From Eggerthella sp. CAG:298 (GTDB taxonomy: Bacteria > Actinomycetota > Coriobacteriia > Coriobacteriales > Eggerthellaceae), in assembly GCA_000435675.1 (NCBI GenBank), contig FR895148.1, positions 35,742-76,434 on the forward strand: 40,693 bases of DNA, read 5' to 3'. Each line of letters starts with the position of its first letter. Within the stretch, counting starts at the first letter, position 1. Made by a program: the position numbers and the translations under genes. The notes beneath the pieces were generated by a model. It ran no database searches. It saw only the letters and a list, made by a program, of their open reading frames with translations, and was not told the DNA's origin. Below, in pieces: positions 9,483 to 16,709 of this stretch.

Positions 9483-9647
9483 TCGCTCCGCTCGCAAGCG
9501 ATAAGCCACGCAAGCTGCGCTTTTTCGCTGGCTTTGCATCAACCATTACGCTTACAGAAAAATACTTTCTTCTAGCTGCACGGACAGGTTGCTCGCACGT
9601 GATTGTGTTATCTTTGTTGTGCAGTTTTCTCAAGAAGAAAGTTAACC

Positions 9648-10928
9648 ATGTCACTTGTTGTTGCTAAGTTCGGCGGTACCTCGGTCGCATCGCCCGAACG
9701 CATCCAGAATGTTGCAAAACGCCTCATCCAAAAGAAGGAAGAGGGCAATCAGGTCGTTGCGGTGGTTTCCGCTATGGGTAAGACCACCGATGAACTGCTC
9801 GATCTTGCCAATGCGGTGAACACCATCCCTACCAAACGCGAGATGGACATGCTGCTCTCAACGGGTGAGCAGGTCAGCATGGCGCTACTGGCGATGGCTA
9901 TCCAGGCGCTCGGTCATGAAGCAATGAGCTTCACCGGTTGGCAGGCCGGCATCGTTACCGATGATGAATTCTCCAGCGCGAAGATCGAGATCGTTCAAGC
10001 GGATCGCATTCGCGAAGAGCTCGAGCGCGGTGCGATCGTGGTGGTCGCAGGCTTCCAGGGCCTCACGCACGATGGTGACATCACTACGCTCGGTCGTGGT
10101 GGTTCGGATACTACGGCGGTCGCTTTGGCATCAGGCCTCGATGCGGATGTGTGCGAGATCTATTCGGACGTCGACGGCATCTATACGGCCGACCCGCGCA
10201 TTGCTCCCCATGCGCGCAAGCTCGATGTGGTTTCCTACGATGATATGCTCGAGCTTTCGAGCGAAGGTGCAGGAGTCCTGCAATCACGCGCGGTTGAATT
10301 CGCGCGTAAATACAAGGTGGTCATTCATTCCCGTTCGGCATTTAGCGATGAGCCGGGAACTATCGTCAAGGAGGTTGCTCCAAACATGGAACACGCCATT
10401 ATCACGGGCATTGCTCACGATACATCGGAGATGAAGGTCACCATTCGTGGTCTTGCAGATGAAGCAGGCATGGCGGCGCGCGTTTTCGCGCTCCTTGCGA
10501 GCAACCGCGTTTCGGTCGACATGATCATCCAGAATGCCACGAGCGGTGGCAATGCTAATATCAGCTTCACCTTCCCGGGTTCGCAGCGTGATCTTGCGCT
10601 TGCTGCGGTGGACGAGATCGCCAAGGAACTTAACGCTTCAGAGGTCTTTGTGGACGAGAACATCGCAAAAGTCTCTCTGGTCGGCACGGGTATGAAATCG
10701 AGCCCTGGTGTTGCTGCGCGTGCGTTCAAAGCGCTCGCCGATAACAAGGTCAATATTTTGATGATCTCCACCAGCCCGATTCGTATTTCGGTCGTGGTCG
10801 ACGGTGATCAGGTAGAAACGGCAGTTCAGTGCCTCCATACTGAATTCGGGCTCGATTCAGATAGTATTTTCGAAGAAACGCAGCTTTCCGCCGAAGAGAT
10901 CGCTGCCAAGATGAACAAAGGACGTTAG
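9648..10928 (+). CDS. lysC: aspartate kinase (alpha subunit / full length)
   Basis: This enzyme phosphorylates L-aspartate, the first step towards lysine, threonine, methionine and diaminopimelate. The product from ATG 9648 is 426 residues. N-terminal KFGGTSV, the MLLSTGEQVSMALLA block and LGRGGSDTTAVALAS are kinase signatures; two ACT domains follow from about residue 260 (KVTIRGLADEAG) and about 345 (KVSLVGTGMKSSPG), which normally bind lysine and/or threonine for feedback. I start at 9648 after AAGAAGAAAG; an upstream frame extension to 9603 lacks support. A second in-frame start at 10386 would give a separate beta subunit. asd follows after three bases. No lysine riboswitch is recognised in the 165-base leader. 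Confidence 0.95.
   Translation: MSLVVAKFGGTSVASPERIQNVAKRLIQKKEEGNQVVAVVSAMGKTTDELLDLANAVNTIPTKREMDMLLSTGEQVSMALLAMAIQALGHEAMSFTGWQAGIVTDDEFSSAKIEIVQADRIREELERGAIVVVAGFQGLTHDGDITTLGRGGSDTTAVALASGLDADVCEIYSDVDGIYTADPRIAPHARKLDVVSYDDMLELSSEGAGVLQSRAVEFARKYKVVIHSRSAFSDEPGTIVKEVAPNMEHAIITGIAHDTSEMKVTIRGLADEAGMAARVFALLASNRVSVDMIIQNATSGGNANISFTFPGSQRDLALAAVDEIAKELNASEVFVDENIAKVSLVGTGMKSSPGVAARAFKALADNKVNILMISTSPIRISVVVDGDQVETAVQCLHTEFGLDSDSIFEETQLSAEEIAAKMNKGR
10386..10928 (+). CDS. lysC: internal in-frame start: aspartate kinase beta subunit
   Basis: Within lysC, AAGGAGG at 10368-10374 is followed 11 bases later by an ATG at 10386 in the same frame (codon 247). Translation from here gives a 180-residue product beginning MEHAIITGIAH, containing just the two ACT domains. 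This is the position and type of sequence at which the beta subunit begins in the alpha2-beta2 aspartate kinases of Corynebacterium and Bacillus (established). The strong ribosome site inside the coding region makes the same arrangement likely here. Confidence 0.75.
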   Translation: MEHAIITGIAHDTSEMKVTIRGLADEAGMAARVFALLASNRVSVDMIIQNATSGGNANISFTFPGSQRDLALAAVDEIAKELNASEVFVDENIAKVSLVGTGMKSSPGVAARAFKALADNKVNILMISTSPIRISVVVDGDQVETAVQCLHTEFGLDSDSIFEETQLSAEEIAAKMNKGR

Positions 10929-10931
10929 AAC

Positions 10932-11972
10932 ATGGCTTGGACGAAAGAGATTCCCGCTAATCCGGTTGTTGCGGTTGCAGGCGCCACCGGCGCGGTAGGT
11001 CGTGAATTCCTCGAGGTGCTGCATGACCTCGATTTTCCTGCTTCTGAGGTGCGTGCGCTCGCTTCTTCGCGCTCGGCAGGCAAGAAGCTTCCCTTCAAGG
11101 GTTGTGGCCAGGTTCCCGCAGGCGATCTGATCGTTGAAGAGATGACCCCGGCAAGCTTCGAAGGTGTTGACATCGCGCTCTTCTCGGCGGGTGCGGGCGT
11201 TTCGAAAGAAATGCGCGAGGCGGTCGTTGCTGCAGGTGCGGTCATGATCGACAACTCGAGCGCTTTCCGCATGGAAGAGGACGTGCCGCTGGTCGTTCCT
11301 GAGGTCAACCCAGAAGATGTGGCGTGGCACAATGGCGTGATCGCGAATCCGAACTGCTCCACCATCCAGATGGTGGTTGCCTTAAAGCCGCTCTACGATA
11401 TCGCTCCTATCAAGCGCGTGGTCGTTTCGACCTATCAGGCCGCATCGGGTGCAGGTGCTGCTGCGATGGACGAGCTCTATGAGCAGACTCGCGAATTCCT
11501 GGAGGGCAAGGACCTTACCGTGGATGCGTTCGCGCATCAGATCGCATTCAATGTGATCCCGCACATCGATGTGTTCATGGAAGATGCTTCCACGAAGGAA
11601 GAGTGGAAGATGGTCGTGGAAACGAAGAAGATCATGCACGATGATAGCCTGGCGGTAAGCGCCACCTGCGTGCGTGTCCCTGTGCTCCGTTGTCATGGCG
11701 AATCGATCAATGTCGAATTCAAGAGCGCCATCACGCCAGAGCAAGCGCGTGAGGCTCTTGAACAAGCGCCGAACGTGATCGTCATGGATGATACGGATAA
11801 CAAGCTCTATCCGATGCCGGGCTTGCTGGCAGGCACGAACGATACGTTCATCGGCCGCTTGCGCAAGGACCCGTCGGTCGAGAGCGGCTTGGCGTTCTGG
11901 GTGGTAGCGGATCAGATCCGCAAGGGCGCAGCGCTCAATGCAGTGCAGATCGCTCAACTGCTGCTTCCGTAA
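10932..11972 (+). CDS. asd: aspartate-semialdehyde dehydrogenase
   Basis: This enzyme reduces aspartyl phosphate to aspartate semialdehyde using NADPH, the branch point for lysine/diaminopimelate and for threonine and methionine. The 346-residue protein has the N-terminal nucleotide-binding VAVAGATGAVGREFLEVL, the catalytic cysteine in ANPNCSTIQ near residue 140, and the conserved STYQAASGAG block near 166 and INVEF near 257. The ATG lies three bases after the lysC stop, with AAAGGA inside the end of lysC as ribosome site, so the two genes form an operon. A rho-independent terminator follows at 11999. Confidence 0.97.
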   Translation: MAWTKEIPANPVVAVAGATGAVGREFLEVLHDLDFPASEVRALASSRSAGKKLPFKGCGQVPAGDLIVEEMTPASFEGVDIALFSAGAGVSKEMREAVVAAGAVMIDNSSAFRMEEDVPLVVPEVNPEDVAWHNGVIANPNCSTIQMVVALKPLYDIAPIKRVVVSTYQAASGAGAAAMDELYEQTREFLEGKDLTVDAFAHQIAFNVIPHIDVFMEDASTKEEWKMVVETKKIMHDDSLAVSATCVRVPVLRCHGESINVEFKSAITPEQAREALEQAPNVIVMDDTDNKLYPMPGLLAGTNDTFIGRLRKDPSVESGLAFWVVADQIRKGAALNAVQIAQLLLP

Positions 11973-11998
11973 CTGCTTCTGCAGGCCATAGATCTTTC

Positions 11999-12030
11999 AA
12001 GCGCGAGGGTGCACTGCCTTCGCGCTTTTT
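11999..12030 (+). terminator. rho-independent terminator after lysC-asd
   Basis: AAGCGCGA at 11999-12006 pairs with TCGCGCTT at 12020-12027, with a 13-base loop, followed by a T-rich run (TTTTTGTTTG, counting from inside the stem). It closes the lysC-asd operon and separates it from the dehydrogenase gene. Confidence 0.8.
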
Positions 12031-12126
12031 GTTTGCAAGGAAACGCAACCATTACAATTCGCAGGTGCGCTTTCTCTATGCTGAGCTGCTTGTTAGTATG
12101 GGTGCAACCAAAAGGAAGGAGCAGCC

Positions 12127-13314
12127 ATGAATAAAGAAAAGATTCGGGTTGTGCAATATGGATGTGGCAAGATGGCGAAGTATACGCTTCGCTATCTTTA
12201 TGAGAATGGTGCCGAGATCGTCGGTGCGATCGATACGAACCCAGAGATCGTGGGTATGGATGTGGGAGACTATGCTGAACTGGGTGTGAAGCTTGGGGTG
12301 CTCATTTCAGACGATGCTGATAAGGTGCTTGACGAATGTGATCCGCAGATCGCAGTGGTCACGCTCTTTAGCTTCATGAAGGACATCGAGCTGGCGCTCA
12401 TAGATTGCGTATCGCGTGGTATCAACGTAGTAACTACCTGCGAAGAAGCAATTTACTCCTGGACCACTTCACCCGAGATCACCAATCGCATCGATGCGCT
12501 CGCTAAAGAAGCAGGCTGCACGGTCACGGGTGCGGGCATGCAAGACATCTACTGGATCAACATGGTCGGCTGTATTGCAGGCGGTGTTCATCGCATCGAT
12601 AGGATCGAAGGTGCCACCAGCTACAACGTTGAGGATTATGGGCTTGCACTTGCGAAGGCACATGGCGTCGATCTGACGCCTGAGGAATTCGAGAAAACGC
12701 TCGCGCACCCTGAAGAGATCGAGCCTTCCTATATGTGGAACTCGAACGAATCGCTCTGCAACCTTATGGGCTGGACGATCAAATCGCAGACGCAGAAAAG
12801 CGTTCCTTTCATCGCTGAGGTCGATACGTATTCCGAGACGATGGGCAAGACCATTCCAGCAGGAAAGTGCATCGGCATGAGCGCGGTGGTCACTACCGAG
12901 ACCCATCAAGGGCCTGTTATTGAGACACAATGCATCGGTAAGGTGTATGGCCCTGATGATGGCGATCTGTGCGATTGGAAGATCCTTGGCGAACCTGATA
13001 CAGAATTTGCGGTCACGAAGCCCGCAACGGTCGAGCATACGTGCGCCGATATCGTCAACCGCATCCCAACGGTGATCGATGCGCCTGCAGGATACATCAC
13101 GGTCGATCAACTTCGTCCGATCGAATATCTCACCTATCCGATCAATCTCTATGTGGAGAGTGATCCTTATCAGCATGGCTATCTGTTCGCTGATTGTGGA
13201 GAAGGCCATGATGAAGATTGCTGCTGTGGCGGACATGGGCATCACCATCATCATCACGGCGATGGCTGCAAGTGCAAGAAGGACAAGAAGAACAAACGTT
13301 CAAAGAAGAAGTAA
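12127..13314 (+). CDS. 2,4-diaminopentanoate dehydrogenase-like oxidoreductase with metal-binding tail
   Basis: A 395-residue protein. The N-terminal VVQYGCGKMAKYTLRYL is a Rossmann dinucleotide-binding site, followed by DTNPEIVGMDVG and VVTTCEEAIYSW, resembling DapB-like dehydrogenases and the family that includes 2,4-diaminopentanoate dehydrogenase of anaerobic ornithine degradation. That enzyme deaminates 2,4-diaminopentanoate with NAD(P)+; the thiolase and aminomutase partners are not in the window. From about residue 357 the protein ends in a tail rich in Cys, His and then Lys, including six consecutive His and a terminal block of Lys, which looks metal-binding. GGAAGGAG 5 bases before the ATG sets the start. 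It is a single-gene unit between a terminator and the tRNA promoter. Exact substrate is uncertain. Confidence 0.6.
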   Translation: MNKEKIRVVQYGCGKMAKYTLRYLYENGAEIVGAIDTNPEIVGMDVGDYAELGVKLGVLISDDADKVLDECDPQIAVVTLFSFMKDIELALIDCVSRGINVVTTCEEAIYSWTTSPEITNRIDALAKEAGCTVTGAGMQDIYWINMVGCIAGGVHRIDRIEGATSYNVEDYGLALAKAHGVDLTPEEFEKTLAHPEEIEPSYMWNSNESLCNLMGWTIKSQTQKSVPFIAEVDTYSETMGKTIPAGKCIGMSAVVTTETHQGPVIETQCIGKVYGPDDGDLCDWKILGEPDTEFAVTKPATVEHTCADIVNRIPTVIDAPAGYITVDQLRPIEYLTYPINLYVESDPYQHGYLFADCGEGHDEDCCCGGHGHHHHHHGDGCKCKKDKKNKRSKKK

Positions 13315-13411
13315 GCTTCCTTTGAAAGGGGTTTGCTTCGTCCTTAACGATCGAGAACAGGTGGGCGAGAGGGGTAAAGATACCACCCTTGGAAAAAGTG
13401 CCCGTTCTTTC

Positions 13412-13440
13412 TTGACGAACGGAACCAATACCGATAATAT
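13412..13440 (+). promoter_or_regulatory. promoter of the tRNA-Gln/tRNA-Glu unit
   Basis: TTGACG at 13412-13417 and TAATAT at 13435-13440 are separated by exactly 17 bases, a strong housekeeping sigma match. The predicted start of transcription is some 30 bases before tRNA-Gln. Confidence 0.8.
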
Positions 13441-13477
13441 ACCGATTCGCGTCAAGTTCTTGCGACGCAACGCACTT

Positions 13478-13551
13478 TGGGGTGTCGTCTAATGGTAGGA
13501 CAGCGGTTTCTGGTACCGTATGTGAGGGTTCAACTCCTTCCACCCCAGCCA
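13478..13551 (+). tRNA. tRNA-Gln (CUG anticodon)
   Basis: The acceptor TGGGGTG pairs with CACCCCA (13541-13547). The anticodon stem GCGGT/ACCGT encloses the loop TTCTGGT with anticodon CTG, reading CAG (Gln). The T arm is GAGGG-TTCAACT-CCTTC. The 3' CCA is encoded. It is followed after four bases by tRNA-Glu. Confidence 0.95.
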
Positions 13552-13555
13552 ACAT

Positions 13556-13632
13556 GGCCCCGTCGTCTAGCGGTTTAGGACGCCGCCCTCTCAAGGCGGA
13601 GATCGCCGGTTCGAATCCGGTCGGGGCTACCA
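13556..13632 (+). tRNA. tRNA-Glu (CUC anticodon)
   Basis: The acceptor GGCCCCG pairs with CGGGGCT, including a terminal G-T pair. The anticodon stem CCGCC/GGCGG holds loop CTCTCAA with anticodon CTC, reading GAG (Glu). The T loop is TTCGAAT and the 3' CCA is encoded. It shares the upstream promoter with tRNA-Gln and is closed by the terminator at 13641. Confidence 0.96.
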
Positions 13633-13640
13633 GTTGAAAC

Positions 13641-13669
13641 AAAAAGCCGAGCATTCTGCTCGGCTTTTT
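13641..13669 (+). terminator. rho-independent terminator after the tRNA pair
   Basis: A perfect 12-base-pair stem (13641-13652 with 13658-13669; core GCCGAGC/GCTCGGC) has the five-base loop ATTCT. It starts with AAAAA and ends in TTTTT, so it could act on both strands. Confidence 0.93.
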
Positions 13670-13705
13670 CTGTTTTTGAGCAATCGGCCGCAAATAAAGA
13701 AAGGG

Positions 13706-13724
13706 TAGCCTAGCCTAGCTAAGG
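13706..13724. repeat. short tandem TAGCC repeats upstream of the BTAD regulator
   Basis: TAGCC, TAGCC and TAGCT follow one another at 13706-13720, then AAGG. It lies about 50 bases upstream of the proposed -35 box of the regulator gene, so it could be an activator or repressor site. The composition recalls DtxR-type boxes but does not match their spacing. Confidence 0.3.
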
Positions 13725-13771
13725 TTATTGATATGCTCGCGTCTTTTGATAGCAGCAAGAACGTAGCACGC

Positions 13772-13800
13772 TTGTCTCATATATTTAGTTGTGATAGCAT
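13772..13800 (+). promoter_or_regulatory. candidate promoter of the BTAD regulator
   Basis: TTGTCT at 13772-13777 and TAGCAT at 13795-13800 are 17 bases apart. Transcription would begin around 13807, so translation from the further-upstream GTG at 13791 is excluded and the ATG at 13851 fits. Confidence 0.5.
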
Positions 13801-13850
13801 GCAAAACCTCTTATGAGCTGTGTTTACAGTTTTACAAGGAGGTGCTTCTC

Positions 13851-16517
13851 ATGTTGGAAGGCATCTCGGAATATCAGGCGATACAACACGCGATCACTGA
13901 ATCGTGCTCGGCTCTTTTTGCGCGCAAACACCTGCTTGCTATGCTTCTCGCGCGTCGGCGATCTTTGCGTGTCATCTGTGCTCCAGCCCATTTTGGAAAA
14001 TCGGTTTTAGCGTATCAGTATGCACATGAAGTGTTTGCTGATGATACAGTCTGTTGGATCAATGCGAGTGAGCCGGTTTTTCTTGTCTCACTTGATGCAT
14101 TGCGTACCAAAGAAGACAAGATGGACGTGACTCCACTAGGGAAGAATACAAGCGCATCAAAGCTCTTCATTATCGACGACTGTCCCACTCTCGATGCTAT
14201 TCGCTTTTCAACTCTGTGCGCTGTGATAGAGGCAACACTTAATGCTGGTGATGAGGTTATTCTCACCACTAAAGATACGCGGTGGACGAAACTTAAGAAG
14301 CCCTATCCAGAAGTAGTTGATGCACAGCTTCTCTTGCTCGGTAAGCAGGAACAAGATGAAGAAGCAAGATGGACACAGGGGGATGAAACACTCGAACGAA
14401 GGATGAGCAAGGGTGAAGCGAACTTGCGTTTAATAGTAGGGTATCCTAATGATGCGGCGAAAGCGCACAAGTTGTTTTTCGAAACACTGATGGACCAAGA
14501 GATAACCTCTTCACTTGAAGCGCTGAGTCTCATTATGCTCATACTTGAAAGGGGCGCGCTTCACGAGCTCAATTCTTATGTCGAAACGCTCGATAGTGCA
14601 CTCATGCGTGATCTTGAGCATGCATATCCCTATGTTGGTATCACGCCGCTCAGTCCACTCTTTTCCTGCGCAGTGCTTTCTGAGCAAGAACGCTTCATGC
14701 TCTTACGCAGGCACCTCCAGGGTATTCGTATGGCGCTGGGAGTGTTTGAAAGCGATGAACTGCTTGTTGAGTGCTTGCTTGATCATTTACTCAAGCATGA
14801 TCGACTGGAGCTTGCAACGCAGCTTGCTTGTGGTTTGCCACAGATGTCAAAGCGCATCAGGTTCTTTGATATGCACGCAGCAAGTTTTCTCTATGCTGGT
14901 AAACCTCTGGCACTCCTTGCGCTTGCTCGGACGCTTCCGCGTGAGCAATTCGTTTCAGAAAAAAGAAAAAGAGCGGTAGTGCTCGCGCTTGCTCTCATAG
15001 GAGAAGTTGAGCAGGCTCAAAGACTTTTGCACGCTCCGTCTTTGTTTAACACGGAGCAAAAGCGAAATAACTCTCTTTCAGAGTATTCGTCCGAATCCGA
15101 TATCGATCTCTTTCCCGAGCTCAATGAGGCTCTCGTCTATATCCTGCTTGTTGGTGTTGAAAGTTATGATCGAGCGTATGTGGGCTCTTTGATCTCATCG
15201 TGTGTTCAGAAGCTGGGAAACGCGTCTTTCCGCGCGCTTGATAGGCCGAGGTTCTCTCATGATTTAGTGCGTATGCTTGCCTATGCTCTTGAAAATCCCC
15301 TAAAAGGCTTTAAGAAACTGCAGGCACTTATGAGCAGTGGATACAGTATGAAAGAAAACCTTTTTGCGCTCTGTGCTTTTGCTCGTATGCTGCTTTTCGT
15401 TTGGAATGATCGTTTGCAGGAAGGAGCAGGAAAAGAACAAGATCGAGCAGGTATTTTCGACAAGCTAAAAGAGCAGGAGCAGGATATGCTCAAAGACTTC
15501 GAGCATATGATGACGCGCATTTTAGCACGTGCTGCTACACTCCTTGAGCCTAATAGCATCGAACTGCTTCTTTTTGCTTCTGCACACTTGCTTTTTGGTG
15601 CACGTGTTTACCTGTTCCTTAATGATGCGATTCTGTCGCGCATTCAAACGTTGCGTGAATCGCTTTCCGCACAATGTCGTACATGGAGACAGGGAAAGCA
15701 GAGCGACAATCTGCTCGTCTACTGTGACGATGAGTCGCTCGGTCAGCTTACCTCTATGCGAAAAAAAGCTTTGCGCATCAATATGTTCGGACGCTTCGAG
15801 ATCGAAGCACGCGATCCGGATATCACGATCAGGGCAAAAGTACGCAAACAGCTCCGCCTTTTGATCTCACTTTTGGCTATAAATGCTGGCCGTGAAGTGT
15901 CTCGCCCTTGGATTCAGCAAACGATATGGCCAAATTCTCCTGATCGTAATGCGCGTCAAAGTTTGTATTCGATGTGGAGCTTGCTCAACAAGAGCATTCT
16001 CGATCGCGAAGGCAACTGCCCGTTCTTCGAGAGCTATCCGCAGTCGGTGGCACTTAATTCTGCGCTTGTTGAAACTGATACACAGCTCTTAACTTCGATC
16101 TGCAAGCGCCTTCGCTATGAAACGCTCGATATCCCGCTCTATGAGAAGGCGATAGAGATGATTGAGGACATCTATCGTGGGCCGCTTCTTCCTGGAGATG
16201 AAACTGCTGAAGTGGTCGCATCACGCAAACAGTATCACGACCGCTTGATCGAGGCGCTCGTCAACGGGGGAGAGCAGTTGCGAAAGACAGGTGAGACTGC
16301 CCTAGCATTGCGTTATTTCCGTTTTGCGTTCGACAACGAACCGACGCGTGAGGATGTGTGCTATTTGCTCATGCTCACACTTTGGAAGCTTGGTCGCCAT
16401 GGTGAAGCGCTTAACGAGTATTTTGTCTGCAGGCGTGCGCTGATCGATCGCTTCGGTATCGAAGGAACCGCTAAGCTTCGTAAGCTCTATGATGCGATTC
16501 TTGCCGACGCTTCTTGA
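13851..16517 (+). CDS. large ATPase-wHTH-BTAD transcriptional regulator (SARP/MalT-like)
   Basis: An 888-residue regulator. AAGGAGGT at 13836-13843 is seven bases before ATG 13851, which fixes the start. Residues 44-51 are a Walker A motif (APAHFGKS), a Walker B-like LFIIDD lies near 105, and the middle ~500 residues are helical without a recognisable motif, as in the sensing/TPR parts of STAND-type regulators. From about 640 the sequence INMFGRFEIEARD opens an OmpR-like winged helix (KQLRLLISLLAINAGREVSR, WPNSPDRNARQSLYSMWSLLNK). From about 745 a BTAD domain follows (YRGPLLPGDE, ALRYFRFAFDNEPTREDVCYLLML, RRALIDRFGIEG). The signal and target genes are unknown. The sequence is visibly more AT-rich than the neighbouring genes, and the gene stands alone beside the tRNA pair. 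It ends in TGA. Confidence 0.85.
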   Translation: MLEGISEYQAIQHAITESCSALFARKHLLAMLLARRRSLRVICAPAHFGKSVLAYQYAHEVFADDTVCWINASEPVFLVSLDALRTKEDKMDVTPLGKNTSASKLFIIDDCPTLDAIRFSTLCAVIEATLNAGDEVILTTKDTRWTKLKKPYPEVVDAQLLLLGKQEQDEEARWTQGDETLERRMSKGEANLRLIVGYPNDAAKAHKLFFETLMDQEITSSLEALSLIMLILERGALHELNSYVETLDSALMRDLEHAYPYVGITPLSPLFSCAVLSEQERFMLLRRHLQGIRMALGVFESDELLVECLLDHLLKHDRLELATQLACGLPQMSKRIRFFDMHAASFLYAGKPLALLALARTLPREQFVSEKRKRAVVLALALIGEVEQAQRLLHAPSLFNTEQKRNNSLSEYSSESDIDLFPELNEALVYILLVGVESYDRAYVGSLISSCVQKLGNASFRALDRPRFSHDLVRMLAYALENPLKGFKKLQALMSSGYSMKENLFALCAFARMLLFVWNDRLQEGAGKEQDRAGIFDKLKEQEQDMLKDFEHMMTRILARAATLLEPNSIELLLFASAHLLFGARVYLFLNDAILSRIQTLRESLSAQCRTWRQGKQSDNLLVYCDDESLGQLTSMRKKALRINMFGRFEIEARDPDITIRAKVRKQLRLLISLLAINAGREVSRPWIQQTIWPNSPDRNARQSLYSMWSLLNKSILDREGNCPFFESYPQSVALNSALVETDTQLLTSICKRLRYETLDIPLYEKAIEMIEDIYRGPLLPGDETAEVVASRKQYHDRLIEALVNGGEQLRKTGETALALRYFRFAFDNEPTREDVCYLLMLTLWKLGRHGEALNEYFVCRRALIDRFGIEGTAKLRKLYDAILADAS

Positions 16518-16651
16518 TTCCGTGGTGAGCTTATGGAAACGTGCCCGGACTTCGTGTTTGTTCGATGCACAAGTGGGGCTTTTGTGCGAAAAAGCGTACA
16601 ATGTTACCGATCAAATGAGCGCTTGAGTGCGCATATGAATGAATAACAGCA

Positions 16652-16684
16652 ACGGTCGCGCGGATCGTGTTTCTGTGCGACCGT
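16652..16684 (+). promoter_or_regulatory. hairpin in the secA leader
   Basis: ACGGTCGC (16652-16659) and GCGACCGT (16677-16684) form an eight-base-pair stem with a 17-base loop. It sits 25 bases before the secA start, just upstream of the ribosome site, with no T run, so it is not a simple terminator. A candidate -10 box, TACAAT, at 16597-16602 would place the hairpin inside the secA transcript. Confidence 0.5.
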
Positions 16685-16709
16685 AGTAAAAGAGAAAGTA
16701 GGACCCTCT

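Noticed and set aside
9483..9647. lysine riboswitch or T-box in front of lysC
   Set aside because: I could not identify the conserved core of either; only weak inverted repeats (for example AAGCCA...TGGCTT) are present.
13315..13411. an extra gene or attenuator between the dehydrogenase and tRNA genes
   Set aside because: No ribosome-supported frame or strong stem was found; the stretch leads into the tRNA promoter.
13478..13632. tRNA-associated integration site next to the AT-shifted regulator
   Set aside because: No duplicated tRNA 3' end was noticed near 16518-16709 and no integrase is present; kept only as a composition observation.
16518..16651. secM-like arrest-peptide gene before secA
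   Set aside because: No short frame with a ribosome site and an arrest-like C terminus was recognised.
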